Source: JOPF136 sp963773835 (GTDB taxonomy: Bacteria > Acidobacteriota > Terriglobia > Acidiferrales > UBA7541). From it: 64,000 nucleotides of DNA. The notes beneath the pieces are model-generated. The model saw only the letters and a program-made list of their open reading frames with translations, had not been told where the DNA came from and searched no databases. The stretch is taken from NCBI GenBank assembly GCA_963773835.1, contig CAVZCQ010000004.1, positions 1,240,001 to 1,304,000 on the forward strand, written 5' to 3'. Below, in pieces: positions 34,623-43,898 of the stretch. The translations under genes and the position numbers were made by a program. The first letter of the stretch is position 1, and every line of letters begins with the position of its first letter.

Positions 34623-35705
34623 ATGAGCGAGAACGGAACGCCGGAAAAAGTCGCCGCGCAAGCCTTGCGCGGATGCTGGTATCCCGCCATGCGCTCGGCC
34701 GAGCTGCGCGGCCGCGGCCCGGCCACTGCGGAACTGCTCGGCGAGGCGCTCGTCGTCGGCCGCGACGCCCAGCACCACGCCTTCGCCCTGCGCGACTTCT
34801 GCCCCCATCGCGGCATGCCTCTTTCCGCCGGCCATTTTGACGGCGACACGGTCGAGTGCTCCTACCACGGCTGGCGCTTCGACTGCCGCTCCGGCCAGTG
34901 TCGCGAGATCCCCTCGCTCGTTCCCGGGGAGAGCAAGCTCAAACCCGATCGGATTTTTGCCGCCGCATTTCCCGCCGACGAAGCCGACGGCTACGTCTGG
35001 GTCTACTTCGCGGACCCGGCTCACCCGGACGGCGCCGTGCCTCCCGTGCCGCGTCTCTGGCGCGGCTCCGGCCGCTGCCGTATTGTGCATCTCTGGTGCG
35101 ACCTGGCCTGCGACGTGGACCAGGGCATCATCGGCCTGATGGACCCCGCCCACGGCCCCTTCGTCCACCAAGCCTGGTGGTGGCGCAAACGCTCCAGCAT
35201 CCAGGTGAAAGAAAAGGCCTTCGAGCCCATTCCTGGCGGATTCCGCATCCGCCCGCATGCGCCCTCCGCCAACAGCGCGCCCTACAAATTGCTGAAGTTT
35301 TACGGCCAGCCCGTCACCACCATCGAATTCGTGCTTCCCAACATGCGCTTCGAGCGCATCGAGGCCGGCCAATACTGGTTTTCAAGCCGCGCTACCGTCA
35401 CCCCCATCACGCCCAACCGCTCGCGCATCGATTTCATCGCCGCCTGGAATATTTTTCCGTGGCTCCCTGGCCTGCCCTGGATCTTCCGCAAATTCGCCAC
35501 TGTCTTCCTGCGCCAGGATCAGCAAACCATGGAAAAACAGGCGGTAGGCCTGGCCCGCAGCCGCCGTCAAATGCTCATTGACGACGCCGACCGTCCCGCG
35601 CGCTGGTATTTCCAATTGAAAGAAGCCTACCTCGAAGCCCAGCAGACGGGCGCTCCCATGAAACATCCCATGGACGGCCCCGTGACCCTGCGGTGGCGCA
35701 GCTAA
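34623..35705 (+). CDS. Rieske [2Fe-2S] aromatic-ring-hydroxylating oxygenase
   Basis: 360 aa oxygenase alpha-type subunit. Rieske ligands Cys60, His62 (CPHRG), Cys79, His82 (CSYHGW). Mononuclear iron site in DVDQGIIGLMDPAHGPFVH: Asp166 as bridge, His177 and His182 as ligands, D-x2-H-x4-H. The catalytic half resembles the PaO/VanA-like single-component group more than naphthalene dioxygenase. No reductase or ferredoxin gene is adjacent. The ATG at 34623 is used; 20 further upstream codons would run through the palindromic repeat. Substrate unknown. Confidence 0.88.
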   Translation: MSENGTPEKVAAQALRGCWYPAMRSAELRGRGPATAELLGEALVVGRDAQHHAFALRDFCPHRGMPLSAGHFDGDTVECSYHGWRFDCRSGQCREIPSLVPGESKLKPDRIFAAAFPADEADGYVWVYFADPAHPDGAVPPVPRLWRGSGRCRIVHLWCDLACDVDQGIIGLMDPAHGPFVHQAWWWRKRSSIQVKEKAFEPIPGGFRIRPHAPSANSAPYKLLKFYGQPVTTIEFVLPNMRFERIEAGQYWFSSRATVTPITPNRSRIDFIAAWNIFPWLPGLPWIFRKFATVFLRQDQQTMEKQAVGLARSRRQMLIDDADRPARWYFQLKEAYLEAQQTGAPMKHPMDGPVTLRWRS

Positions 35706-35730
35706 TGCCCCGCGGCCGGCATCCCATCCA

Positions 35731-36675
35731 ATGATGACCCTTCTCCGCCGCCTCTCTCCGATTCCCTTTTTCCTTTTGCTCTTCGCCCTGGGCAGCCCGC
35801 GAACGCCGGCCCAGCCTCTCGCTCTCCGCCAAACCCCGCGGCCCGCGCCATCCGCCTCGCGCGCGCGCGTGGAGTGCGGCGAGCTGCCCAGCAAAATCCT
35901 GGACCGCAGCGTCCCTTTCTGTGCCGTGCTTCCCCCGCCTTACGACGCGCAGCCTGCCCGCCGTTTTCCCGTCCTCTACTGGCTCCACGGCCTCGGCCAG
36001 GACGAGCAATCCTTCATCAATTCCGGCGGGCTCGCCCTGATGGAAGACCTTCGCCGCGACGGCCGCCTCGGCAATTTCATCCTCATTACGCCGGACGCGG
36101 GCCGCAGCTTCTATCTGAACTCCCGCGACGGCCATAACCGCTACGAGGATTTTTTCATCCGCGAATTCCTTCCCGCCATGGAGCGCCGCTTCCGCATCGA
36201 GGCCGCCCGCGCCACTCGCGGAATTTCCGGCGTCTCCATGGGCGGTTTCGGCGCCCTCCATTTCGGCCTCAAATATCCGGAAAAGTTCGGCTCCGTCAGC
36301 GCCCACAGCGCCGCGCTGATGGAGGAGCCTCCTCCGGCCTTCACCAGCGGCGCCCGGCTCGGCTTTCTCGAAGAAGTGTTCGGCTGGCCCGTGGACCGCG
36401 CCTTCTGGGAGCGCAACAGCGTCTTCACCGATGCCCGCCGCGCTTCCATCAACGAGAATTGGAAAATTTATTTCGATTGCGGCAGCGAGGACGACTACGG
36501 ATTCGACGAAGGCAATCAGGCGCTCGACCGCCTGCTCCGCTCACGTGGCCTCCCCCACGAGTTCCATCTCTATCCCGGCCGCCACGGCTGGAACTACTTC
36601 GCCAAACACCTCCCCGCCTCGCTCGAATTTCACTGGAGGGCGTTTCAGGCTGCACGCAGAAAGTCTGGAGGGTAA
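35731..36675 (+). CDS. Secreted esterase of the esterase D/feruloyl esterase type
   Basis: 314 aa alpha/beta hydrolase (PF00756). Signal peptide MMTLLRRLSPIPFFLLLFALGSPRTPAQ. Oxyanion region YWLHGLGQDEQSFI; nucleophile Ser169 in GVSMGG; acid Asp254 or Asp255 in CGSEDDYGF; His285 in YPGRHGW. The set matches S-formylglutathione hydrolase and feruloyl/acetyl esterases; export points to a polymer-derived ester. 25 bp after the Rieske oxygenase, same strand, so a shared aromatic-substrate pathway is possible. Confidence 0.88.
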   Translation: MMTLLRRLSPIPFFLLLFALGSPRTPAQPLALRQTPRPAPSASRARVECGELPSKILDRSVPFCAVLPPPYDAQPARRFPVLYWLHGLGQDEQSFINSGGLALMEDLRRDGRLGNFILITPDAGRSFYLNSRDGHNRYEDFFIREFLPAMERRFRIEAARATRGISGVSMGGFGALHFGLKYPEKFGSVSAHSAALMEEPPPAFTSGARLGFLEEVFGWPVDRAFWERNSVFTDARRASINENWKIYFDCGSEDDYGFDEGNQALDRLLRSRGLPHEFHLYPGRHGWNYFAKHLPASLEFHWRAFQAARRKSGG

Positions 36676-36748
36676 TCCCTGGAAGGTGGTAGGATTCGCC
36701 TCAGCAATGTTCGCTCGGGCGCAGCCGCCGCGCGCGCCTGAAAAAGCT

Positions 36749-36792
36749 AAGGCCGGGACGCCATCGCTGAGGGGCCAAGGCATCCCGGCCTT
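36749..36792 (-). terminator. Hairpin between convergent esterase and PilZ genes
   Basis: Arms AAGGCCGGGACGCC (36749-36762) and GGCATCCCGGCCTT (36779-36792), one mismatch, 16-nt loop. On the minus strand it is followed by AGCTTTTTC, so it can terminate the PilZ gene; on the plus strand there is no T-run. Confidence 0.6.
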
Positions 36793-36865
36793 CCTGCCCA
36801 CTTCCGCAGAAAGCAGGCAAGACTCGCTCTGCGCGAGAACCGTCTTCCGTCTCTCGCCGCTTCAA

Positions 36866-37195
36866 CTACGCTTCGTCTTCTCCGCGCAGGAATTCGTATC
36901 GATCGATGGTGGCCACCACGCCCAGTTCTCCGGTGTCCAGCTTTTCCGAGCGGTGCACGCGGCCCAGGCAGCGCACCTGAACGGGCCCGGCCATGGTCAG
37001 TTCGTTCGGCAGCGTCATCACGATCTCCACCGCCGAACCCTGATTCACGTCTTTGGGCAGGAAGAAGTAAACGCCGCGAGAACTTACGTCCTTGGTCGCC
37101 GTGGACACCTTACCGTCCGTTTCGTGTCCGCAGCGGACCACCAGGGGCAGCTTCAGATGAAAACGCTGAACGTTTCTGCGATCCGAGTCGTTCAA
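36866..37195 (-). CDS. PilZ-domain protein (c-di-GMP receptor)
   Basis: 109 aa, a stand-alone PilZ domain. The c-di-GMP motif appears as basic RRNVQRFHLKLPL at the N-terminus (R-x3-R) and D-x-S-x2-G in KDVSSRGVYFFLP. Further strands EIVMTLPNELTMAGPVQVRCLGRVHR and LGVVATIDRYEF complete the barrel. It reads effector signals from cyclases such as the one at 27587. Confidence 0.9.
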   Translation of the reverse strand: MNDSDRRNVQRFHLKLPLVVRCGHETDGKVSTATKDVSSRGVYFFLPKDVNQGSAVEIVMTLPNELTMAGPVQVRCLGRVHRSEKLDTGELGVVATIDRYEFLRGEDEA

Positions 37196-37378
37196 CAGAG
37201 GCCTCCAGTTGACTCGGCCAGAATAGGGAGGGCGGGGCTCGCCGGCAATAGCGCCGAGGGGCTAACCGCGGGGCTCCTTTCTCGGTACCACAGTACTAGA
37301 ACCCGGGTTGCAGTGGCCCGGACTCTCCCGTGGTCGCCCCTGGACCGCGAAACCTCTGCGCGTGCGCGCCGCCCTTTT

Positions 37379-38041
37379 TTAGGTCTGATCCGTGATGCGG
37401 TGATGGATGGCGTAGAGCGCCAGCTCCAGCCGGTCGGAAACTCCCAGCTTGTCGAAAATATTGTGCAGGTGGTTTTTCACCGTCTGCTCGCTGATAAACA
37501 GCTTCTCCCCGATCTCCCGGTTGCGATACCCCTGCGCTACCAGTTGCACGATTTCCTTTTCGCGGTCGCTCAGCAGCGGCTTTTCGCGCCGGCCGGTCTC
37601 AGTGGACTTGGAAAACGCCTTCATCACCTCGCTGGTCATGTGCTTGTCGAGCCAGATTTCGCCGCCAGCCACTTTGCGGATGCTCTTGATCAGCAGATCG
37701 GAAGCGGACTGCTTGAGCACGACGCCCCGGGCGCCCAGCCGCATGGCGCGGATGACGTCGCGGTCGTCCTCGGTGGCCGTCAACACGATCACCCGGCTCT
37801 GCAGGGAGTCGAAATTCATCTCCTCGAGCAGCGTCAGGCCGTCTTTGTCCGGCATGCGCAGGTCCAGCAGCAGAATGTCCGGCTTTACTTTGGCGAGCAG
37901 CGCGGGACACTCCGACCCGCTGGACACCTCGCCCACCACCACGATGTCGTCCTCATGTTCCAGCAGTTTGCGCACGCCGTCGCGGAAGATCGGATGATCG
38001 TCCGCGATGGCCACGCGAATCGGATTTTTCGATTTGGCCAT
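37379..38041 (-). CDS. NarL/LuxR-family response regulator
   Basis: 220 aa. Receiver domain with acidic pocket IADDH and phospho-acceptor Asp60 (LLLDLRMPDKDG), followed by a LuxR-type HTH (LSDREKEIVQLVAQGYRNREIGEKLFISEQTVKNHLHNIFDKLGVSDRLELALYAI). The ATG at 38041 lies one base after the kinase stop, so the pair is translated together. Confidence 0.93.
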   Translation of the reverse strand: MAKSKNPIRVAIADDHPIFRDGVRKLLEHEDDIVVVGEVSSGSECPALLAKVKPDILLLDLRMPDKDGLTLLEEMNFDSLQSRVIVLTATEDDRDVIRAMRLGARGVVLKQSASDLLIKSIRKVAGGEIWLDKHMTSEVMKAFSKSTETGRREKPLLSDREKEIVQLVAQGYRNREIGEKLFISEQTVKNHLHNIFDKLGVSDRLELALYAIHHRITDQT

Positions 38042-38042
38042 A

Positions 38043-39710
38043 TCAGTTGATGGGGACCTCGACCTGAATCCGCGCGCCATGGCCGGGCGTGGATTCCACT
38101 GTCAGCCGGCCGCCGATGCTCCGCGTGCGCTCCTTTATGGAAATTGGGCCGATGCGCAGCCGGTTGAGCTCCTCGCTCGGAAAACTGCCGGCAAAACTGA
38201 AGCCTTGGCCGTTGTCGTCAATCACGAGATGAACCGAAGCCTCGTCCTGCCATAGTTTTATCACGACGTGCGTGGCCTGTGCATGCTTTTTCACATTGTT
38301 GAGCGCCTCCCGGCAAATCTGGAACAGCTCGCGGCACACGCGGTCCGGAACGCGCAGGTCCAGCTCCTCCAGCAGGCAGTCCACCTCGATTTTCGCCTCC
38401 TGCCGGAAGCGTTCGCAAAAGCCGCGGATCAGGTCGATCATGTCCGCGCGCGCCACGCGCAGCGGGCGCAGGTCCATCACCAGCTTGCGCAGGTCCGTGT
38501 TTTCCCGCCGCAGCGTGTCTTCGAGCTTTTCGAGATCCGCGGCCAGCGGGCTCCCCGCCGGCAGACCCTTGCGCATCACGTCGAGCTGAATAATCGAGCC
38601 CAGAATGGTCTGCAGGATCCCGTCGTGCAGGTCGTGCGAGATGCGGCTGCGCTCGGCGTCGATCACACGCGCGCGCAAATGCCGCAGTAGATACAGGTTG
38701 TCCAGCGGCGCGCTCAGCGACGTGGCGATGCGCTCAAACCACCGCAGGTCCCGCGGCGTCAGGCTGCTCTCGGGGTTGATCAACAGCAGCCGGCCGGCCG
38801 GCTTTCCCCCGAAGTCGAACGTGGCCGCGGCCACCGCGCGTATCCCCAGTTCCCGCCGGGAGATTCCCGGAATCCGTGGAATTTCCAGCAGCCGCCGGCC
38901 GTCGCGGCGGTCCCACCCGAATCCTTCTCCGCTCCCCTCCAGCGAGTTCCAGCACACGGTCATGTCCGGGCAATCCACCAGGAAGGCGTCGGCGCGCTGC
39001 GGCGGGTAGGACTCCGGGCTGATGCGCTCCGCGTCCTTCCGCCGCGCCGTCCACACGAATAGCCGCTCCATTTCCACATCGACGAAGACCAGGGAGGCGC
39101 GTTCGCAGTGGAAGGTCTCCGCCAGAGCGCTCAGGAGTTGCCGCAGCGACTCGGCCAGACCGTGCTCCACGTCCAGCAGGGCGGTGAGCTGGGACAGGAA
39201 TTGCGTTTCACGGGCGTGGCGCCGCTGGCGGTCCGCCAGGAATCCAAGGCCCACGCCAGCGCCGAACGTGCCAATCCACACCGCCGGCCAGGAGAGCAAA
39301 GTCTCCCAGTGGCCTGGGCCCATCAGGATTACGCGCAGCAGCAGCCCCAGCGAGGTCACCCCGGCCAGCACCACCGTTTGTTTCAGCTCCCAGAAGATCG
39401 CGCTGGCGAAACAGACGAACAGGTACAGGAAGATGACGGAGGTGACCGGAGGCTTCAGCGCGAAATAGGCGGCGAAAAGCAGCACGTCGGCCAGAGGAGG
39501 CAAGCGCAGCGCCGGCAAGCGATCCGTCGAGGCCACGTAAGCGAGCACCAGCGCCGCGAGCAGGTACACCACCAGAAACAAGAAACACATCTGCCCATTC
39601 GGAATGGGCATGCCCTCCACCAAGTCGACCAGCGCGAGAACCAGGAAGATGGGTCTCGCGTAGGCCACCTGGTTTTCCAGGTACCGGCTTTCCGCTGCCA
39701 GGGTTTCCAT
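38043..39710 (-). CDS. NarX-type sensor histidine kinase (HisKA_3) with GAF domain
   Basis: 555 aa from the ATG at 39710; a longer frame to 39875 would cover the promoter region. Residues 18-160: about six membrane segments with short loops. 165-345: coiled coil and GAF-like domain (RQLLSALAETFHCERASLVFVDVEMERLFVW). H-box SRISHDLHDGILQTILG with phospho-acceptor His359, then HATPase_c with EALNNVKKHAQATHV (N box) and IDDNGQGF (G1). It phosphorylates the NarL-type partner. Divergently oriented to the porin at 39986, which it may control. Confidence 0.92.
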   Translation of the reverse strand: METLAAESRYLENQVAYARPIFLVLALVDLVEGMPIPNGQMCFLFLVVYLLAALVLAYVASTDRLPALRLPPLADVLLFAAYFALKPPVTSVIFLYLFVCFASAIFWELKQTVVLAGVTSLGLLLRVILMGPGHWETLLSWPAVWIGTFGAGVGLGFLADRQRRHARETQFLSQLTALLDVEHGLAESLRQLLSALAETFHCERASLVFVDVEMERLFVWTARRKDAERISPESYPPQRADAFLVDCPDMTVCWNSLEGSGEGFGWDRRDGRRLLEIPRIPGISRRELGIRAVAAATFDFGGKPAGRLLLINPESSLTPRDLRWFERIATSLSAPLDNLYLLRHLRARVIDAERSRISHDLHDGILQTILGSIIQLDVMRKGLPAGSPLAADLEKLEDTLRRENTDLRKLVMDLRPLRVARADMIDLIRGFCERFRQEAKIEVDCLLEELDLRVPDRVCRELFQICREALNNVKKHAQATHVVIKLWQDEASVHLVIDDNGQGFSFAGSFPSEELNRLRIGPISIKERTRSIGGRLTVESTPGHGARIQVEVPIN

Positions 39711-39815
39711 CGCCGCAATCGGAATGAGTCTAGCAAGCCAGCAGGAGGGCGCAAGGCGAGGTGCGATGCAGGCGTTCCTGACGCGCAGGGGAAGGCGGAC
39801 CAAACGCCCCTGAAT

Positions 39816-39831
39816 TGTGACCGGTGTCACC
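39816..39831. promoter_or_regulatory. CRP-family-like site upstream of the porin
   Basis: TGTGA-N6-TCACC, one mismatch from the CRP consensus TGTGA-N6-TCACA. Its centre is about 74 bp upstream of the expected transcription start from the promoter at 39863-39891, a class I activator spacing. It also lies between the divergent kinase and porin genes. Confidence 0.5.
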
Positions 39832-39862
39832 AAACCGCGTGACTCAAAACCTATAGAAATGC

Positions 39863-39891
39863 TTGACTTTCCCACCTCCCGCTAGTATCAA
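39863..39891 (+). promoter_or_regulatory. Sigma70-like promoter of the porin gene
   Basis: TTGACT at 39863-39868, 17-bp spacer, TATCAA at 39886-39891. Leads into a leader of about 90 nt before the porin ATG at 39986. Confidence 0.6.
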
Positions 39892-39985
39892 GACTTGCGT
39901 TTCTACCGCATACCCAGGGGGGGTCTGTGGTTTCCTGTAGGTCCACAAGCTATCCGTGTCCCAAATCTCTCGTGGAGGCCTATCG

Positions 39986-42157
39986 ATGAAAAGCATGATT
40001 CGTATCGTTCTGGTGGTGTTTGCTGTCGCCGCGCTGGCATTGCCCATCGCCGCCCAGCAGGCCGACCACCAGAGTGCATCGAATCCGCTCGTTCAACTCT
40101 TGCAGTCGAAGGGCATTCTGTCTGCGGAGGAAGCCGCAACGGTACGTTCGGCTCCCTCCACGGCGGAGGCCAACGAGCGGCTGGCGCGTCTGCTCTGGTC
40201 CAAGGGGCTGATCAGCCAGGAAGAGTACAACTCAACCGTAGCCGCAGCAGCCACCTCTGGCGCTTCCGCAGCGAATACAGGCGCCGGCGGCGCGCACATG
40301 GTGAACGCTGCTGCCCCGGTGACACCGGCCCCGGCAATCAGCGCAAGCCCTGCCGCGAAGCCCAAGGAGGCCGAATGGCCGGTGAGCGCAATGAACATCG
40401 GTTACGACCCATCCGACGGAACTTCGGCGGATGCAGGCACCATTCCCGCGATCGCTCCGGTCCGCGTACTGCCCATCGGATTGCCCAGGGATCCGAAGGG
40501 CATCATCCCGGACATTAAACTCGGCAGCGGCGCCATGCTGAACATCTACGGCTTTCTGAAAGCCAGCGCTGTCTACGACACAACCAACAGCGGCAGCACA
40601 TCCTTCAACAACAACGACTTCCCGCTTCCCCTTCTGCTGGGAGACACGGGACCACAATCCGACCAGTTCCGCATCAAGGCCCGTAGCAGCCGCGCGGGCA
40701 TCAATTTCTTCTATCCCCTCAACGGTCCTGACATCACGATAACCGGCAAAATGGAATTCGACTGGGAAGGCGACTATACCGTCGTCAACAACCGGAACAT
40801 CAGTTCCGTGCGTTCCTCCCAGTTGAGCCTGCGCTTGGCGTACGTCAGGATGGATACCAAGTGGGGCACCGTGCCGGTCTACGCCGAATTTGGCCAGGAT
40901 TGGACCCTGCTGGGTTCCTCCACCGTCATGGATCTCTTCGAGACCACCGGCTTTGCTGTGGGGTTCGGCAACTTCTATGAACGCATCCCGCAGTTCAAGG
41001 TCGGCGCCCAGTTCAAGGCCGGGAAGGTGAAGATCCAACCCGAGTTCGCCGTCACCCTCGGGGCCCTGGGCGATAGCGGCCTCAACAACTCCGTCAACAA
41101 CGCTCTGCTCGGTTCCATCAGCGCTGTCGCTGCCGGCGAGCAGAATCAGACCCGCGAAGGCGCCATCCTCGGTTCGGCCAGCGGGCAACCCGGCGTCCAG
41201 GGCCGCATCGTGTTCGACTTCCCGCTGAACTCCGGCTGGAAGGGCGTGCCCAACGCGGAAATCATCTTCAGCGGCGGCCACACCGAGGGCACCTACATCG
41301 TTCCCTTGGGCAACATTCCGACCACAGGTGTCTACAATACGACCACGGGGGTGGCCATACTCACCACCCCGACAACCGCCAACACGATCAATCCCAATGT
41401 TGGCGTCACCTGCAGCGGAGCAGCGCCGGCAACAGGGTTCAGCGTCCGCTGCTACTATCCGAATGGTGTGGACATGAACGTTCCATCCAACGCCTTCTCG
41501 GCGGAAGTCCAGCTACCTACGCCGTGGTTCACCGTCGTCTCCAAGTACTACCGCGGCGGCGACATGCGGTTTATGTTCGCTGGCATCCTGAACTCAGCCT
41601 ACCGGGCCACCACCGTCGGAGCTAGCGGAGCGTCAGTAGCGCCCTTCGCCATCCCGGGCAGCGTGAATCTGGCGACCTGTGCCACAGCGGCTACGTGCAG
41701 CACCACGCTGAATGTCCCCGCCACTACCGTGCCTCAGTCGGTCGTGGCGCTGTCGGGCGACGCAGTCACCTTCTCCGCCGTCGGCGGCTCGGCCGTAGCT
41801 GATCCCTACCGTCCGATCCGCGGCCAGGGCGGCCTCCTTCAGATCAGCTTCCCGCTTTCGCGCATCTTCGGGGCTAACCCGGAGGGCCGGAATGCGGGTT
41901 GGCAGCTCTTCGCGGCGTACGGCATAGACTCCGCCTTCGCCCGGGACGTCCGCCAAGCCGGCGGCAACGGCCTGAGCCGCACCGACTACGTGCCTGTCTC
42001 ACTGCGCTATCGCATCAACAAGTGGGCGCAGATTGTGAACGAAGTGACCTGGTATGACACGCGCACCGCTGACAAAATCACGGTGCCGGTTGGCGGCGTC
42101 AACGCTCACGTCAATCACGACATCCGCGAAGAATTCGGCACCATCTTCACCTTCTAA
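39986..42157 (+). CDS. DcaP-like outer membrane porin
   Basis: 723 aa. Signal peptide MIRIVLVVFAVAALALPIAAQQ; an N-terminal helical part with two similar repeats, LVQLLQSKGILSAEEAATVR and LARLLWSKGLISQEEYNST, found in several porin families; Ala-rich linker; then a barrel opening KLGSGAMLNIYGFLKASAVYDTTNSGS and closing NEVTWYDTR...IREEFGTIFTF with terminal Phe. DcaP relatives take up dicarboxylic acids; the substrate here is not fixed by sequence. Start chosen at ATG after GTGGAGG. Confidence 0.8.
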   Translation: MKSMIRIVLVVFAVAALALPIAAQQADHQSASNPLVQLLQSKGILSAEEAATVRSAPSTAEANERLARLLWSKGLISQEEYNSTVAAAATSGASAANTGAGGAHMVNAAAPVTPAPAISASPAAKPKEAEWPVSAMNIGYDPSDGTSADAGTIPAIAPVRVLPIGLPRDPKGIIPDIKLGSGAMLNIYGFLKASAVYDTTNSGSTSFNNNDFPLPLLLGDTGPQSDQFRIKARSSRAGINFFYPLNGPDITITGKMEFDWEGDYTVVNNRNISSVRSSQLSLRLAYVRMDTKWGTVPVYAEFGQDWTLLGSSTVMDLFETTGFAVGFGNFYERIPQFKVGAQFKAGKVKIQPEFAVTLGALGDSGLNNSVNNALLGSISAVAAGEQNQTREGAILGSASGQPGVQGRIVFDFPLNSGWKGVPNAEIIFSGGHTEGTYIVPLGNIPTTGVYNTTTGVAILTTPTTANTINPNVGVTCSGAAPATGFSVRCYYPNGVDMNVPSNAFSAEVQLPTPWFTVVSKYYRGGDMRFMFAGILNSAYRATTVGASGASVAPFAIPGSVNLATCATAATCSTTLNVPATTVPQSVVALSGDAVTFSAVGGSAVADPYRPIRGQGGLLQISFPLSRIFGANPEGRNAGWQLFAAYGIDSAFARDVRQAGGNGLSRTDYVPVSLRYRINKWAQIVNEVTWYDTRTADKITVPVGGVNAHVNHDIREEFGTIFTF

Positions 42158-42542
42158 GCCGGATTCCAAACCTCCCGGCGGGGCGTACCCCAGTGCGCTC
42201 CGCCGGCTTTCCAAATTGGCAGCAAATTCCGGAATGCTGGTTCTCTCCGTCTCCCCCAACGGAAGCCGGCTTCTGGGAGTGCGGTATTTCGGCCGGGCTC
42301 GCGCCGCCCAGGCTGTTGCGCGGCCCGCTTCGGTTGCGACCGCCGGGTGCCGGACGTAGAATACGCACTGCTGGAGTATGGGCGCGCTTTCTCGGCCGTC
42401 TGTGTCCGGCCTTCTCTCTCGCGCCTGAACGAGTCGAGTCTTGATGGCCCTGCAGGCCCCGAAAACCAGGGGACGCAGGGTACGGAATCGCACGATACTC
42501 TCGGATTTCAGCTACGTTGATTCTTCAAAGGAGGTACGGAGC
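42158..42542 (+). other. Intergenic region upstream of the sugar-type ABC importer
   Basis: 385 bp with no supported gene. The end holds a strong Shine-Dalgarno AAAGGAGGTACGGAGC before the next ATG. I see no confident terminator, promoter or palindrome. Confidence 0.4.
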
Positions 42543-43886
42543 ATGGCAAAGAAACGAGCACGAGGCATGACTCGCAGGGAAATGATCAAGACCACCGGTA
42601 CGGCTGCTCTGGCGGCAGGAATGGGGCCGGCATTCCTGTTTCCGGAGCGCGCGGCGGCGCAGCAGAAGACCCTGAAAATCATCCAGTGGAGCCACTTCGT
42701 CCCCGCCTGGGACGTCTGGTTCAACAAGACCTATACGGTGGAGTGGGGCCAGAAGAACAACGTCAACGTTGTGGTGGACAATATCAACCTGGTGGACCTG
42801 CCCGCTCGCGCTGCCGCAGAGGTTTCCGCGCGCAAGGGTCACGATATCTTCATGTTCCTCTCCCCACCGGCAGCATACGAAAAACACGTGGTGGACATGA
42901 GCCACGTCTACCAGGAAGTGGAACGCAAGCACGGCAAGAAAATTGACCTGGCCCACAAGTCCACCTTCAATCCCAAGACCAAGAAGTATTTCGCTTTTTC
43001 CGACGCCTACACTCCCGACCCCGGCAACTGGAATAAGGACATGTGGGCCCCCGTCGGATATCCGAATGGGCCGGACAACTACGACGAACTGCTCGATGGA
43101 GCGCGGAAGATCCGCAAGCCGGACAAGAGCGGCCCGCCGTGCGGGATCGGTCTGGGTCAGGAGCTGGACACCAGCATGGCCATGCGCGCCATCCTGTGGT
43201 CCTACGGCGGCGCCGAGCAGGATGTGGAAGGCAATGTCACTATCAATTCCAAGCAGACCGTCGAAGCGCTCAAATACATGAAGGCGCTCTATCAGGACAC
43301 CGAAACCCCTGAGGTGTTTACCTGGACGCCGCCCTCGAACAACCAGGCAATGCTCGCAGGCCGCGTCTGCTTCGTGGACAACGCCATTTCCATCACCCGT
43401 CAGTCCGAGCGCGAGCACATGCCCATCGACAGCAAGATCATGATCAGCCGCGCGCTGAAGGGTCCGGTTCGCCGCATCGCCGCGGAGCACGTGATGAACT
43501 GCTACGTCGTGTGGGATTTTGCGGAGGAAAAAGAGCTGGCCCAGAGGTTCCTGATCGAGTACATGGACCACTTCCACGACGGCTTCGTCGCCGGCCAGTT
43601 CTACAACTTCCCGTGCTTTCCCAAGACGGTACCGGACCTCCAGAAGGAAATCGCCAACGATTCCAGGGCCAATCCTCCGGACAAGTACAAAGTGCTGGGC
43701 GACGTGCTGGATTGGGCCACGAACGTGGGCTATCCGGGGTACGCCACCGCGGGCATTTCCGAAGCATTCAGCACCTGGGTGATCCCCACGATGTTCGCCA
43801 AAGTGGCGCGCGGGGACGAGAGTGCGGAGGACGCGGCAAAGGCTGCGGAAGTGGAATACAAGCGCATCTTTGCCCGCTGGGCATAG
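42543..43886 (+). CDS. Family 1 ABC transporter substrate-binding protein (Tat-exported)
   Basis: 447 aa. Tat signal: twin Arg11-Arg12 in TRREMIK, hydrophobic TTGTAALAAGMGPAFLF, cleavage near RAAAQQK. The mature fold is a SBP_bac_1 type: LKIIQWSHFVPAWDVWF opening, later GHDIFMFLSPPAAYE, MRAILWSYGGAEQDVEGNVTINSKQTVEALKYMKALYQD. The ligands of this family are sugars, glycerol phosphate or polyamines. First gene of a four-gene operon. A perfect AAGGAGGT lies 9 bases before the ATG. Confidence 0.9.
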   Translation: MAKKRARGMTRREMIKTTGTAALAAGMGPAFLFPERAAAQQKTLKIIQWSHFVPAWDVWFNKTYTVEWGQKNNVNVVVDNINLVDLPARAAAEVSARKGHDIFMFLSPPAAYEKHVVDMSHVYQEVERKHGKKIDLAHKSTFNPKTKKYFAFSDAYTPDPGNWNKDMWAPVGYPNGPDNYDELLDGARKIRKPDKSGPPCGIGLGQELDTSMAMRAILWSYGGAEQDVEGNVTINSKQTVEALKYMKALYQDTETPEVFTWTPPSNNQAMLAGRVCFVDNAISITRQSEREHMPIDSKIMISRALKGPVRRIAAEHVMNCYVVWDFAEEKELAQRFLIEYMDHFHDGFVAGQFYNFPCFPKTVPDLQKEIANDSRANPPDKYKVLGDVLDWATNVGYPGYATAGISEAFSTWVIPTMFAKVARGDESAEDAAKAAEVEYKRIFARWA

Positions 43887-43898
43887 GGCGGGGGTGCG

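Noticed and set aside
32486..34849. A 787-codon minus-strand frame across the M1 peptidase
   Set aside because: Antisense shadow without motifs; the plus strand has the zinc protease signature.
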